From the NCBI RefSeq assembly GCF_025949695.1, contig NZ_JAPDFL010000001.1, forward strand, positions 2,607,501 to 2,671,500: 64,000 bases of DNA, written 5' to 3'. Positions 1 to 11,525 of this stretch are shown here, piece after piece; the stretch's first letter is position 1, and the number at the start of each line of letters is the position of its first letter. The notes beneath the pieces are model-generated. The model was not told the origin of the DNA. It ran no database searches and saw only the letters and a list, made by a program, of their open reading frames with translations. Source of the DNA: Pararhodobacter zhoushanensis (GTDB lineage Bacteria; Pseudomonadota; Alphaproteobacteria; Rhodobacterales; Rhodobacteraceae). The position numbers were made by a program, and so were the translations under genes.

Positions 1-1
1 C

Positions 2-340
2 CACAAGATTGCCGCAGGGCAGGGGTATGACTGCCCTGTGCCAGACACTGCCCGCTGCTGGTGGCTGTCACGCCCGGCCTGTGTCGACGCGTTCCTGCAC
101 GCCAGCACGCTGGACGGGGATGCGGTGATCCAGCCGCCGGTGTTGCACCTGACCACCGGCGCGGTCGCGCAGGCGGTGGCCGAGGTGACGGGGCAGACCA
201 GCCGCGTTATCTGGGGCGATGACGCCCGGCTGACCGGGCTGTTCGGTGCCCTGCCTGATCTCGATGCGTCCCCCGCGCTCAACGCCGGGTTTCGCGCGGA
301 TGCCGATGCCCGCGCGCTGGTGCGCAACGCGCTGGCCTGA
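2..340 (+). CDS. C-terminal fragment of an NAD-dependent epimerase/dehydratase, D-erythronate dehydrogenase-like
   Basis: The reading frame is open from the left edge of the window to a TGA at 338-340, so the N-terminal part, with the NAD-binding Rossmann fold, lies outside. What remains is about 112 residues. The layout 'PVPDTARCW', 'SRPACVDAFLHA', 'VLHLTTGAVAQAVAEV' resembles the substrate-binding C-terminus of the DenD group of extended short-chain dehydrogenases, which oxidise D-erythronate to 2-dehydro-D-erythronate. This assignment is from memory of the family and rests on the non-catalytic half, so the exact substrate is uncertain. The gene converges on the minus-strand lipid-transport operon with a 4-base gap. 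Confidence 0.55.
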   Translation, partial: HKIAAGQGYDCPVPDTARCWWLSRPACVDAFLHASTLDGDAVIQPPVLHLTTGAVAQAVAEVTGQTSRVIWGDDARLTGLFGALPDLDASPALNAGFRADADARALVRNALA

Positions 341-344
341 GGGC

Positions 345-980
345 TCAGTTCACGCGAACGGCGGTCATCGCCCAGGGCGCGAAGTCGCGCATCACCTGCG
401 CCACGGCGGCATCGAAGGCGTCCACCAGCACCGGCGTGTCGCTCGATGCGGCGGGCACGCTGGCGGTAAACGTCCGCGAGGCGACGATGCCCAGATCGCG
501 TTCGCGCACGATGCGGGCGATCAGGCGGACCTCAACGGTGGCGCTGTTGGCATCGGGGGCCAGATCAGCCTGAAAATCCACCAGTTCGCTGACGATGGCG
601 AAATCGCCGCTGGCACCCAAGGGCCGCCGACCGACGTAACGCAGCCCCTGCGTGGCATCCAGCGTCCGCAGCATCAGCGTTTGTACCATCACCGGCGTCG
701 GCTCGCTCCAGCGCACATCGGGTAGGTATTGCGCCTGCAAGGGGCTGGGGCGCACCATGATCCGGTCGGTGGCCAGCGCGCCGCCCGAGGTCGGCAGCTC
801 GATCACCACATCGCGTTGCAGCGCCCGTCCGGTTGCGACCGGCAGATCGGCAGGCACGCGCAGTTCATAGACGTCCAGCGCCGCCGTGGCACCGTTGATC
901 GCGGATATCGCCCCGCAGCCCGAGAGCAGGGGCAGGCAGACAGCCAGCAGAACTGTCCTGATGGAAGAGGCATAGGTCAT
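345..980 (-). CDS. ABC-type transport auxiliary lipoprotein (PqiC/LptE-like), Mla-type operon
   Basis: This 211-residue protein starts with a lipoprotein signal peptide: hydrophobic residues 9-19 followed by the lipobox LSGC, with Cys22 as the lipidation site. The rest matches the general pattern of the ABC_trans_aux family, outer-membrane lipoproteins that accompany MCE-type lipid transporters. It is the last gene of a minus-strand operon, 7 bases after the MCE protein gene, so its likely role is to couple the periplasmic MCE protein to the outer membrane. Family membership is inferred from sequence pattern and gene context. Confidence 0.8.
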   Translation of the reverse strand: MTYASSIRTVLLAVCLPLLSGCGAISAINGATAALDVYELRVPADLPVATGRALQRDVVIELPTSGGALATDRIMVRPSPLQAQYLPDVRWSEPTPVMVQTLMLRTLDATQGLRYVGRRPLGASGDFAIVSELVDFQADLAPDANSATVEVRLIARIVRERDLGIVASRTFTASVPAASSDTPVLVDAFDAAVAQVMRDFAPWAMTAVRVN

Positions 981-987
981 TCAAGTC

Positions 988-2727
988 TTACCTTCTGAAG
1001 GTCGGGACGTCCTGGTCCAGAAAGAACCGGGCCGGAGAGCGCGAGATCTGCTGCGTAAGCTGGTCGAGATTGTCTATCAGTTCGCGCGTCTCCTGGGCTA
1101 GACGCGTATAAAGCGGCAGGCCTGTCGTCGCAAACTCGCGCACACCGGGGGCCGAGGAATCCACAAGCCGCTGAACCTGCGCGAAGGTGTCCGCCGCCGA
1201 TTGTCCGGCTGCCCGCAGGTTGGCCGAAATCCCCGGCAGATCGGCTGAAACCTGACCGACAGCCTGATTGACCCCTTCCACCGTCGCGCGCAGCTCCGTC
1301 ATCAAGCCGTCGATATCCTCGTTCAGGAAACGGTCGGCGCCGGTGAAGGTGCTCTCGGCAGCGGCAAGGGTCCGCTCGCCCACGGCCAATGCGCTGTTGA
1401 TGGCGCTCAGGGTCTGGTTGGCATCGCTGAAGGTGGTGGTGATCTGCGTCAGCGTGGCGCGCGCATCGGTCACGACACCGCCGACTCCGTCCGCCGCTGT
1501 GGTCAGTGTGGTGCCCAGATCGGCAATCACCGTGCGGGCGTTTTCGACCGCGGCCTGAACATTGGCGATGGTTGCGGGCAATTGCGTCTGCGTCACGGCG
1601 TTGACCGAGCGGATGGTCTGCGTGGCCTCGGCCACCGCGACCCGCGTTTCCGCCAGAAGCGGCGCGGCGTCGCTTTCGATCAACCCGTCGATGCGCGTGG
1701 CGACATCGGTGACCGATCCCGCGGTTGTCTCCAGTCCGGTCATCAGCGCCTCGGCCCGGGTGAACAGCGCCTGAAGCTCTTCCAGCCGCGCGGTCGCCGT
1801 CTGGCCGGTGGTGTCGAAGGTGGTCATCAGCCTGTCGGCGTCAGCACTCAGCGTTGCAAGCTGGGTGTTCAGATCGACCAGGGTGCTGCGAACGGTGGTG
1901 GTGACCGGGGTCAGATCTTCGGTGATATAGCGCTCGGCCTCGGCGACGGCGGCTTCGATCGACACGACGGCAACGGTGCCGTTGTCCACCAGAACGGTCG
2001 AGCGCGCGGCGAGTGTGGTGATGGATTCAAGCGTCTCGTCCGCCGTTGACAGAACCCCGGTCAGACTGGTGGTGAGCGTGTCCAGCGTTGTGTTGAACCG
2101 GTTTATTTGCTGCGCAAACTCGTCAACCGTTCCGGCGACGCCAGAGAAGCCTTGCAACGCGGTGGACAAGCCTTCGGACGCGGTTTCCGCATTCGTCAGG
2201 ATCGCCTGAATACGCTGCTGGTTTTCGTCACTCAACAGCGCGCTGATCCCCTCCACCACACGCAGCGTCTCGTTGACCAGTTGCGGCCCGTCCTCGGACA
2301 GGGTTTGCAGGATCGAGCGCCCGGCGGTGATCTCGGGCACTGACTGGCGTGCGGTGGGAACCAGCAAGGGCTCGGTCGAGGTGCCCGCGCTGATGCCCAC
2401 ATAGGACACACCAGTGACCCCCTGCGATTCGATGGTGGCAACACTGTCAGCACGGACCGGCGTATCGGCGGCAATTTCCAGCCGCACGGTGATGCTGCCA
2501 TCGTTGTCCGGCGACAGGCGCACCGCGACGACCTGACCAACCGGCAATCCGCTGAAGCGCACGTCAGACGCGTTGCTCAACCCCGACACCGAGTCAAAAC
2601 GCACGTCGTAATAGGCGAACTGGCGGTCCAGCTCGACCTGTGCGAACCAGATAAAGAACCCCAGAAGCCCGACAATTCCGGCGATGGTGAACAGGCCGAT
2701 AAGAACGTAATTGGCTTTCGTTTCCAC
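988..2727 (-). CDS. MlaD-family MCE protein with long helical tail
   Basis: A 579-residue periplasmic lipid-binding subunit of an MCE transporter. One N-terminal transmembrane helix (about residues 8-28) is followed by one MCE domain (about 38-115), containing the typical 'VSGLSNASDVRFSGLPVGQV' segment. The remaining 450 residues are rich in Ala, Thr, Leu and Glu with heptad-like spacing and no obvious fold other than helix. Proteobacterial MlaD is about 180 residues, so this is the long, helical-needle type, closer to YebT/PqiB or mycobacterial Mce in shape. It directly abuts the ATPase gene (stop-to-start, no gap) and precedes the lipoprotein. Probable job: forming the periplasmic channel for phospholipid exchange. 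Confidence 0.85.
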   Translation of the reverse strand: METKANYVLIGLFTIAGIVGLLGFFIWFAQVELDRQFAYYDVRFDSVSGLSNASDVRFSGLPVGQVVAVRLSPDNDGSITVRLEIAADTPVRADSVATIESQGVTGVSYVGISAGTSTEPLLVPTARQSVPEITAGRSILQTLSEDGPQLVNETLRVVEGISALLSDENQQRIQAILTNAETASEGLSTALQGFSGVAGTVDEFAQQINRFNTTLDTLTTSLTGVLSTADETLESITTLAARSTVLVDNGTVAVVSIEAAVAEAERYITEDLTPVTTTVRSTLVDLNTQLATLSADADRLMTTFDTTGQTATARLEELQALFTRAEALMTGLETTAGSVTDVATRIDGLIESDAAPLLAETRVAVAEATQTIRSVNAVTQTQLPATIANVQAAVENARTVIADLGTTLTTAADGVGGVVTDARATLTQITTTFSDANQTLSAINSALAVGERTLAAAESTFTGADRFLNEDIDGLMTELRATVEGVNQAVGQVSADLPGISANLRAAGQSAADTFAQVQRLVDSSAPGVREFATTGLPLYTRLAQETRELIDNLDQLTQQISRSPARFFLDQDVPTFRR

Positions 2728-3531
2728 TTAGTCGCCCTTCCCGGCAGTCTGGCTGTTGGCGTGGTCCAGTGCGGCGCGTGCGCGCGGACCGTGAAAATAA
2801 CTGTGCACCCACGGATGATCGACGCTGAGCATTTCTTGCATCGTGCCGGTGACCAGAACCTTGCGTTCAGCCAGAACGGCGATCCTGTCGCAGATAGCAT
2901 GTAGCGTATCCAGATCGTGAGTCACGAGGAATACGGTCAAGCCCAGCGATCGGCTGAGGCCCTTGATCAGCTGATCGAAATCTGCGGCACCAATCGGGTC
3001 AAGCCCTGCTGTGGGCTCGTCAAGAAACACGATATCGGGGTCCAGCGCCAAGGCCCGCGCCAGACCGGCCCGCTTGCGCATGCCGCCTGACAGCTCGGAC
3101 GGGTATTTGTCGCCCGCCAGATAGGGCAGGCCGACCATCGAAATCTTCAGATCGGCCAAAGCCCGCACGGTTTCGCGTGACAGACCCGGCACGCTGCGCA
3201 TCGGCACCTCGACGTTTTCGCGCACGGTCAGCGAGGAAAACAGCGCGCCGTCCTGAAACATCACGCCCCAGCGCGCCTCGATGGCTTTGCGCTGGTCTTC
3301 GGTCGCCGTGCTCAGGTCGGTGCCCAGCACGGTGATGGTGCCGGCAGCGGGCTGCTGCAATCCGGCGATGGTGCGCAGCAGCACCGATTTCCCGGTGCCG
3401 GAACCGCCGACCACACCCAGAATTTCGCCGCGCCAGACATCAAGGTCAAGAGCGTCATGCACCAGATGCGTGCCGAACTGGTTGCGCACGCCGCGCACCG
3501 TGATCACCGCATCCGAGGGGGCGTCAGTCAT
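2728..3531 (-). CDS. MlaF-type ABC transporter ATP-binding protein
   Basis: A 267-residue nucleotide-binding subunit. Walker A is GGSGTGKS at residues 42-49; the ABC signature region reads LSGGMRKR, the variant typical of MlaF/Ttg2A ATPases, and Walker B with the following D-loop is VFLDEPTAGLD. I chose the ATG at 3529-3531 because the protein aligns from there (MTDAPSD) and the upstream permease stops 2 bases before; a longer in-frame extension upstream merely runs through the permease gene in another frame. It powers lipid transport across the inner membrane together with the STAS-permease and the MCE protein. Confidence 0.9.
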   Translation of the reverse strand: MTDAPSDAVITVRGVRNQFGTHLVHDALDLDVWRGEILGVVGGSGTGKSVLLRTIAGLQQPAAGTITVLGTDLSTATEDQRKAIEARWGVMFQDGALFSSLTVRENVEVPMRSVPGLSRETVRALADLKISMVGLPYLAGDKYPSELSGGMRKRAGLARALALDPDIVFLDEPTAGLDPIGAADFDQLIKGLSRSLGLTVFLVTHDLDTLHAICDRIAVLAERKVLVTGTMQEMLSVDHPWVHSYFHGPRARAALDHANSQTAGKGD

Positions 3532-3533
3532 TG

Positions 3534-4670
3534 TCAGAACCCGATCTGTGCGAAGAAAATCGAAAACGCGGCATCGGCGACGATCACCGAGAAGATCGCC
3601 ATCACCACGGCTTTCGAGGTCATCTGCCCCAGCGATTCCGCGTTGCTTTGCACCTGCATGCCCGACCGGCAGCCGATCACGCCGATGATCAGCGCAAAGA
3701 CCGGGGCCTTGATCACACCGGCCAGAAAATGGCTGACATCCGTGCCTTCGACCAGCCGGGTCCGGAACATGGCAGGCGAGATGCCCAGCTCGACCCATGC
3801 CATCAGCGCGCCGCCGAATAGCCCGGCGATATCGGCGATCAGGCCAAGGATCGGCAGCATCAGCAACAGCGCCAGAATGCGCGGCACGAACAGCGTCATG
3901 CCGGGGTCCAGCCCCAGCGTGCGCATCGCGTCGATCTCTTCGCGCATCTTCATCGAGCCGATGGCGGCGGTGAAGGCCGAGGCCGTGCGACCGGCCACGA
4001 TGATCGAGGTCAGCAGAATGCCCAGCTCGCGCAGGATGGACACGGCGATCAGGTCGACGACAAACACCTCGGCCCCGAACTGCCGCAGCTGCGAGGCACC
4101 CTGAAACGCCAGAACCACGCCGATCAGAAACGCCATGAGGGCGACGATGGGAACCGCCTTGAGCCCGACTTCTTCGCAATGATGCACCAGTGCCGTCAGG
4201 CGGAATTCACGCGGGTGGCGGAAGGCGCGGGCAAGCCGCGCCAGAAACATGCCGAAATACCCCAACAGGCTGAGCAGCAGGCTGACGCCGCCAACCACCG
4301 CCGCGCCGATCCCGGCAACCAGATCGGCAAGGGTCTTGCGCTCGGCGCTCGCGGCCTCGGGGTGTGGCATCGCTTTTTCGACGCTGTCGAGAAAGCTCTG
4401 GGCTTCGGGCGCAAGGCCGCGAACCTCGAACCCGGCACCGCGCGCGGTGATCTTTTCCCTGAGCGTCGTCACGAGCCATGCACCGGCTGTGTCCAGCCGC
4501 GTGACCTGCGTCAGATCGAGCGACACATCCGGCCCTTCGGGAAGGTTGGCAAGCTGCGTCTGGACCGCGCTGAGCGAATAGATCGTGACCTGCCCGCGGA
4601 TTGCCACCGTGGTGGACGCAGGCTCGGCGACGACAGTAATCTCGGGGGCAAGGTCTGGCGGCACCGTCAT
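3534..4670 (-). CDS. MlaE-type ABC permease with N-terminal STAS domain
   Basis: A 378-residue inner-membrane protein. Residues about 10-100 look like a STAS domain (as in MlaB or anti-sigma antagonists), while residues about 120-378 form the MlaE permease with several hydrophobic helices and the conserved stretch 'GRTASAFTAAIGSMK'. In E. coli the STAS protein MlaB is separate; here it is fused to the permease, a known arrangement in alphaproteobacteria. It is the first gene of the minus-strand lipid transporter operon (permease, ATPase, MCE protein, lipoprotein), with 2 bases between it and the ATPase. Confidence 0.9.
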   Translation of the reverse strand: MTVPPDLAPEITVVAEPASTTVAIRGQVTIYSLSAVQTQLANLPEGPDVSLDLTQVTRLDTAGAWLVTTLREKITARGAGFEVRGLAPEAQSFLDSVEKAMPHPEAASAERKTLADLVAGIGAAVVGGVSLLLSLLGYFGMFLARLARAFRHPREFRLTALVHHCEEVGLKAVPIVALMAFLIGVVLAFQGASQLRQFGAEVFVVDLIAVSILRELGILLTSIIVAGRTASAFTAAIGSMKMREEIDAMRTLGLDPGMTLFVPRILALLLMLPILGLIADIAGLFGGALMAWVELGISPAMFRTRLVEGTDVSHFLAGVIKAPVFALIIGVIGCRSGMQVQSNAESLGQMTSKAVVMAIFSVIVADAAFSIFFAQIGF

Positions 4671-4869
4671 GAACTCCGTTCAAGCGCATTTTGCTTGAGG
4701 TTACAAGGATAGCGCGGCTGATCTGATAGAACAGAGCCCGGCGAGAGAGTAAAGCCAAGGTGCACCACCCCTTGGACAGATTGTGATCGCCATGCCTGCA
4801 ACTGCGGCATTGTGTGCGGGGCGACTTGTCGGCACCATAGGCGAAAATGAAAAAATGGTGGGCAGAGTG

Positions 4870-6015
4870 ATGCAGATGAACAGACGCCTCTTTGGTCTGG
4901 GGCTGGGCAGCCTTGGGTTGGCGGCTTGCTCGCGGTCGGTGACAGCGCGCATGAGTACGGCCGAACCAGAGGGCCTTCCCGCCGACCTTTTGCCCGCGTC
5001 CAACCGGGCCTATGACGCCTGGGTGGTGTCGTTCCGTGAGCGGGCGATGGGGCAGGGGATCACCAGCGCCACCCTGAACACGGCGTTTCAGGGGGCAGGC
5101 TTTTTGCCCGGCGTGGTGACGCGCGATCAGAACCAGACCGAATTCCGCCGCACGCTTGAGGATTACCTCGCCATCGCCGCCTCGGATGAACGGGTCGAGA
5201 AGGGCCGCGCCGCCTATGCCCGCCATCGCCGGACGCTGTTTGCGATCGAAGAGAATACCGGCGTCGATGCCAAGATCGTCACGGCAATCTGGGGGCTGGA
5301 AAGCTATTACGGCGAACGTCAGGGGCTGATCCCGGTGATCTCGGCCACCTCGACGCTGGCGTTTGAGGGAAGACGTGGGCGGTATTTCGAGCGCGAGCTT
5401 ATTGCCGCGCTCAGGATCGTGCAGAACGGCGACATTCAGGCCAGCCGGATGACCGGCAGTTGGGCCGGGGCGATGGGGCACACGCAGTGCATGCCCACGG
5501 TCTTTCAGGAATACGCGGTGGATTTCACCGGCGACGGCCGGCGCGACATCTGGTCCGAGGATCCCTCGGACGCCTTGGCGACGACAGCGGCCTATCTGGA
5601 ACGTCACGGCTGGGTCCGGGGCATGAGCTGGGGACGCGAGCTGGTCAGCGGATCGCCCAGCGGCACGGTGATCCAACCGCAGGCGGGTGGGCCGCAGTTC
5701 GACACCACGCGCAATTTCCGGGTGATCAAGCGCTATAACCCGTCGGAAGCCTATGCGCTGGGGGTCGGGCATCTGGCCGACCGGATCGGCGGCGCCGGGC
5801 CGCTGCGTGGCAGCTTCCCGCCCGATGCCAATGGCCTGACCAAGAACGACCGCATCGCCCTGCAAGAGCGCCTCACCGCGCGCGGCTTCGACACGCAGGG
5901 CGCGGACGGCGTGATCGGGTCGAACACCGAAAGCGCGATCAGCGCCTATCAGGCCAGCCGTGGCTTGCCGGTCACCGGAACCCCGTCACAAGCGCTGCTG
6001 CAAAGCCTGCGCTGA
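4870..6015 (+). CDS. Lytic murein transglycosylase, MltB-like lipoprotein with peptidoglycan-binding domain
   Basis: This 381-residue enzyme cleaves the glycan strand of peptidoglycan to form 1,6-anhydro ends. The N-terminus has a double-arginine and lipobox (RRLFGLGLGSLGLAAC, Cys20), so it is probably a Tat- or Sec-exported lipoprotein. An SLT_2 domain covers about residues 40-310, with catalytic Glu144 in 'WGLESYYGE' and the 'GSWAGAMGHTQ' motif. A PG_binding_1 domain fills the last 60 residues ('LQERLTARGFD', 'AISAYQASRGL'). I prefer the ATG at 4870 (or 4876) over an upstream in-frame ATG at 4783, because the signal peptide begins there. It stands alone, upstream of gamma-glutamyltransferase. 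Confidence 0.9.
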   Translation: MQMNRRLFGLGLGSLGLAACSRSVTARMSTAEPEGLPADLLPASNRAYDAWVVSFRERAMGQGITSATLNTAFQGAGFLPGVVTRDQNQTEFRRTLEDYLAIAASDERVEKGRAAYARHRRTLFAIEENTGVDAKIVTAIWGLESYYGERQGLIPVISATSTLAFEGRRGRYFERELIAALRIVQNGDIQASRMTGSWAGAMGHTQCMPTVFQEYAVDFTGDGRRDIWSEDPSDALATTAAYLERHGWVRGMSWGRELVSGSPSGTVIQPQAGGPQFDTTRNFRVIKRYNPSEAYALGVGHLADRIGGAGPLRGSFPPDANGLTKNDRIALQERLTARGFDTQGADGVIGSNTESAISAYQASRGLPVTGTPSQALLQSLR

Positions 6016-6070
6016 GGGGAGAAAACCACAGCGGGACAAAACCCCGCCTGCCAACCAGAAGGGAATGACC

Positions 6071-7861
6071 ATGCGCCTTGTCTCAGCCAGTTTCCTGCTG
6101 CTCTGCGGCTCGGCCTTGGCCGCCCATGCCCAGCAAGCCGCCGATACCGTGGCCCCGGAAGCGGCGACCTCTGCCGGGGTCTGGGCGCTTGGCGAGGCGT
6201 CGCAGGCCGCGCTGGCAACACGGGATGCGGGGCTGCCGGTGACAGCCGAGCACTGGATGGTCGCCGTCGCCAATCCGCTGGCGGCTGAGGCCGGGGCAGG
6301 CGTCCTGGCCGCCGGTGGTACGGCGGCCGATGCGATGGTGGCGGTGCAGACGGTGCTCGGACTGGTCGAGCCGCAAAGCTCGGGGCTGGGCGGCGGCGCG
6401 TTTCTGGTCTGGTATGATGCGCAAACCGGCGCACTGACCACGCTCGACGGGCGCGAACGCGCGCCGCTTGCCGCCGATCCGACGCTGTTTCAGGTCGATG
6501 GCGCGGCCATGGGGTTCTGGGATGCGGTGGTCGGCGGGCGCTCGGTCGGTGTGCCGGGCACGCCCGCGCTGATGCAGATGGCGCATGACCGTTGGGGACG
6601 GGCCGACTGGTCGGATCTGTTCACGCCCGCGATCACGCTGGCCGAGGACGGCTTTGCCGTCTCGCCGCGCATGGCCGAGTCCATTGCCGCCGATGCCGAA
6701 CGCCTGTCGCGCTTTGCCCCGACCGCTGATTATTTCCTGCCCGGCGGGGTGCCGCTTGCGGCAGGCGCGATGCTGACCAACCCGGCCTATGCCGCGACCC
6801 TTCGGGCTTTGGCGGCTCAGGGTGCTGGCGTCTTCTATCACGGTGACATCGCGCAAGGCATTGTCGATACAGTGCAAAACGCGCCGGGCAATCCGGGTCG
6901 GCTGGCGATGATCGACCTCGCCGCCTATGAGGCGGTCGAACGGCCCGCCGTTTGCGCTGCGTATCGCAGCTATGAGGTCTGCGGCATGGGGCCGCCCTCG
7001 TCGGGGGCGCTGACCGTCGGGCAGATCCTCGGACAGCTCAGCCATTTTGATCTGGCCGCGATGGGCCCGGGCGATCCGCAGACCTGGCGGTTGATCGGCG
7101 ATGCCTCGCGTCAGGCCTTCGCCGACCGGGAACGCTATATGGCCGACCCCGATTATGTGCCGGTGCCGACCGCTGGGCTTGTCGATCCTGCCTATCTGTC
7201 GTCGCGGGCCGAGGCGTTGCGGGGTGATCGGGCGTTGGAGAGCGTCGAGGCCGGAATGCCGGTGTTCGAGCACGCGCTGAACTGGGCGGATAACGTGCCG
7301 ATCGAAATGCCTGCCACCAGCCATATCTCCATCGTTGATGCCTATGGCAACGCGCTGTCGATGACGACCACCATCGAGAACGGCTTCGGCTCTCGCCTGA
7401 TGGCGCCGGGCGGGTTTTTGCTCAACAACGAGCTGACGGATTTCTCGTTCCGCAGCCATGACAACGGCGTGCCGATTGCCAACCGGGTCGAGCCGGGCAA
7501 GCGGCCCCGGTCGTCGATGGCGCCAACCATCGTGATGCAGGACGGCGCACCGGTTCTGGTCATCGGCTCGCCGGGCGGCAGCCAGATCATCGGCTACGTC
7601 GCGCAGGCGATCATCGGGTTTCTGGATTGGAATATGAACGTGCAGGAAGCCGTCGACATGGCGCATGCGGTGAACCGCTTTGGCCGCTATGATCTGGAAG
7701 AAGGCACCGTCGCGGCAGATTTTGCCGGTGCGCTGAGCGAGCTTGGTTACGCGGTGCAGGTGGGGGCGATGACCTCTGGCCTGCAGGCAATCGAGATCAC
7801 GCCCGACGGTCTGTCGGGCGGCGCGGACCGCCGCCGCGAGGGGATCGCGCTGGGAGGATAG
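6071..7861 (+). CDS. ggt: Gamma-glutamyltransferase (periplasmic, autoprocessing)
   Basis: A 596-residue precursor of gamma-glutamyltransferase, which hydrolyses or transfers the gamma-glutamyl group of glutathione and related compounds. It carries a Sec signal peptide ending in AHAQ. Conserved family segments include 'PQSSGLGGGAFLVW' in the large subunit and 'RPRSSMAPTIV', 'GSPGGSQIIGYV' in the small subunit. Self-cleavage should occur before Thr416 in 'PATSHISIVDAYGNA', the catalytic nucleophile. The start at 6071 is preferred over the ATG at 6065 because the AGAAGG ribosome-binding sequence is then at normal spacing. It lies 55 bases after the transglycosylase gene, perhaps in the same transcript. 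Confidence 0.93.
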   Translation: MRLVSASFLLLCGSALAAHAQQAADTVAPEAATSAGVWALGEASQAALATRDAGLPVTAEHWMVAVANPLAAEAGAGVLAAGGTAADAMVAVQTVLGLVEPQSSGLGGGAFLVWYDAQTGALTTLDGRERAPLAADPTLFQVDGAAMGFWDAVVGGRSVGVPGTPALMQMAHDRWGRADWSDLFTPAITLAEDGFAVSPRMAESIAADAERLSRFAPTADYFLPGGVPLAAGAMLTNPAYAATLRALAAQGAGVFYHGDIAQGIVDTVQNAPGNPGRLAMIDLAAYEAVERPAVCAAYRSYEVCGMGPPSSGALTVGQILGQLSHFDLAAMGPGDPQTWRLIGDASRQAFADRERYMADPDYVPVPTAGLVDPAYLSSRAEALRGDRALESVEAGMPVFEHALNWADNVPIEMPATSHISIVDAYGNALSMTTTIENGFGSRLMAPGGFLLNNELTDFSFRSHDNGVPIANRVEPGKRPRSSMAPTIVMQDGAPVLVIGSPGGSQIIGYVAQAIIGFLDWNMNVQEAVDMAHAVNRFGRYDLEEGTVAADFAGALSELGYAVQVGAMTSGLQAIEITPDGLSGGADRRREGIALGG

Positions 7862-7871
7862 CGGCGCGCAC

Positions 7872-7893
7872 CACGCGACTCTGGCGTGCTTTT
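7872..7893 (+). terminator. Possible weak intrinsic terminator after ggt
   Basis: A 5-bp stem CACGC/GCGTG with a 7-base loop, followed by CTTTT, sits 11 bases after the ggt stop codon. The stem is short and the U-run is only four bases, so this is a weak call. Confidence 0.35.
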
Positions 7894-7990
7894 GTGCGCC
7901 TGAATCTTTCCTAATGCCATGAAAAACAAAAGGTAAATCTGCTTCTGTGGCGGGAAGACGCATGACCCTGCCAAGACCGCACACGGCACA

Positions 7991-8020
7991 TTGACAAGCC
8001 TTGGGCCTTTGGCGCAGGTT
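7991..8020 (+). promoter_or_regulatory. Candidate sigma-70 promoter of the thi operon
   Basis: A perfect -35 hexamer TTGACA lies at 7991-7996, shortly before the TPP riboswitch. The -10 is poor: CAGGTT at 8015-8020 is the best spaced candidate (18 bases). Position relative to the riboswitch is right for a leader starting at about 8027. Confidence 0.4.
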
Positions 8021-8027
8021 GGGCGCA

Positions 8028-8135
8028 CTCACCCGGGGGGTCTCGACAAGAGGCTGAGATACTGATCGTGCCGCAAGGCGCAGCGCAGTGACCCGATGAA
8101 CCTGATCCAGTTCATACTGGCGTAGGGATGGTGCA
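8028..8135 (+). promoter_or_regulatory. TPP riboswitch (THI element) upstream of thiC
   Basis: The two conserved parts of the thi box are present: 'GAGGCTGAGAT' at about 8050-8060, which binds the pyrimidine end of thiamine pyrophosphate, and ACCCGATGAACCTGATCC then 'ACTGGCGTAGGGA' at about 8091-8129, which holds the pyrophosphate end. It lies 108 bases upstream of the thiC start. Control is probably by hiding the thiC ribosome-binding site or by termination; no clear expression-platform terminator was seen between 8136 and 8235, so translational control is more likely. Confidence 0.95.
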
Positions 8136-8240
8136 CCGGCTGCGCGGCTCTTGCCGATACGTCACAGGCGTATTCCGTTCAGCCTTTCTCCATTCGACGC
8201 GGAACTGGGTCTCCAACGCTTTGAGCACTGGAGGCTCTGA

Positions 8241-10848
<2,608 letters not shown>

Positions 10849-10852
<4 letters not shown>

Positions 10853-11490
10853 AAGCGTTCGATCTATCCGTCTATCTCGTGCTCGATCCCGGCCTTTGCG
10901 CCGGGGTCGGCATGGTCGAAACCGCCCGCCGTGCTGTGGCGGGCGGGGTGACGATGGTGCAGCTGCGCGACAAGCGGGCCGATACGGCGGCGATGATCGC
11001 GACCGGTCGGGCCTTGCAGGCGGCGCTGGCGGGCAGTGGCGCGCGGCTGATCATCAACGATGATGTCGCCGCGGCGGTGGCGCTGGGGGCGGACGGGCTG
11101 CACATCGGGCAGGGCGATATGTCGGTGGCCGAGGCGCGGGCGCGCCTCGGGGCCGGGGCGATCCTTGGCCTGTCGGTCGAGACGCCGGCGCTGGCGGCGG
11201 CGGCTGACCCCGCGCTCGTGGATTACATCGGCGCGGGGCCGGTCTTTGCCACGCCGACCAAGACCGACCACAAGCAGCCCATCGGCTTTGACGGGCTGGC
11301 CGCGCAAGTGGCCGCAAGCCGCCTGCCCGCCGTGGCCATCGGCGGGCTGAAAGCGGCGCATGTCGCGCAGGTGATTGCGGCGGGTGCGCAAGGGCTGGCC
11401 GTGGTCTCGGCCCTTTGCGGGCAGCCTGATCCTGAGGCGGCGGCGCGGACGCTCGCGCAGGCCGTGGCGCAGGCGCGGCGGTCAGTCTGA
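10849..11490 (+). CDS. thiE: Thiamine phosphate synthase ThiE
   Basis: A 213-residue TIM-barrel enzyme that joins HMP pyrophosphate and thiazole phosphate into thiamine phosphate. Conserved features: 'MVQLRDKRAD', 'LIINDDVAAAVALGADGLHIGQ', 'GPVFATPTKTDHKQPIG' and 'AIGGL'. The start codon is GTG at 10849, embedded in the thiM stop (GTGA). A second ThiE-like protein is encoded at 24525-25154; this one, in the riboswitch operon and with all the active-site segments, is the more probable genuine ThiE. Confidence 0.95.
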
Positions 11491-11525
11491 GGGTCAGCGT
11501 TCCGCCGCTTCCCGTCGCGCCACTC

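Noticed and set aside
4207..5865. A 552-codon minus-strand frame across the transglycosylase and the permease
   Set aside because: It crosses two real genes and their promoter region; composition is antisense-like.
6083..8032. A 649-codon minus-strand frame opposite ggt
   Set aside because: Shadow of ggt caused by high GC in third positions; no family similarity.
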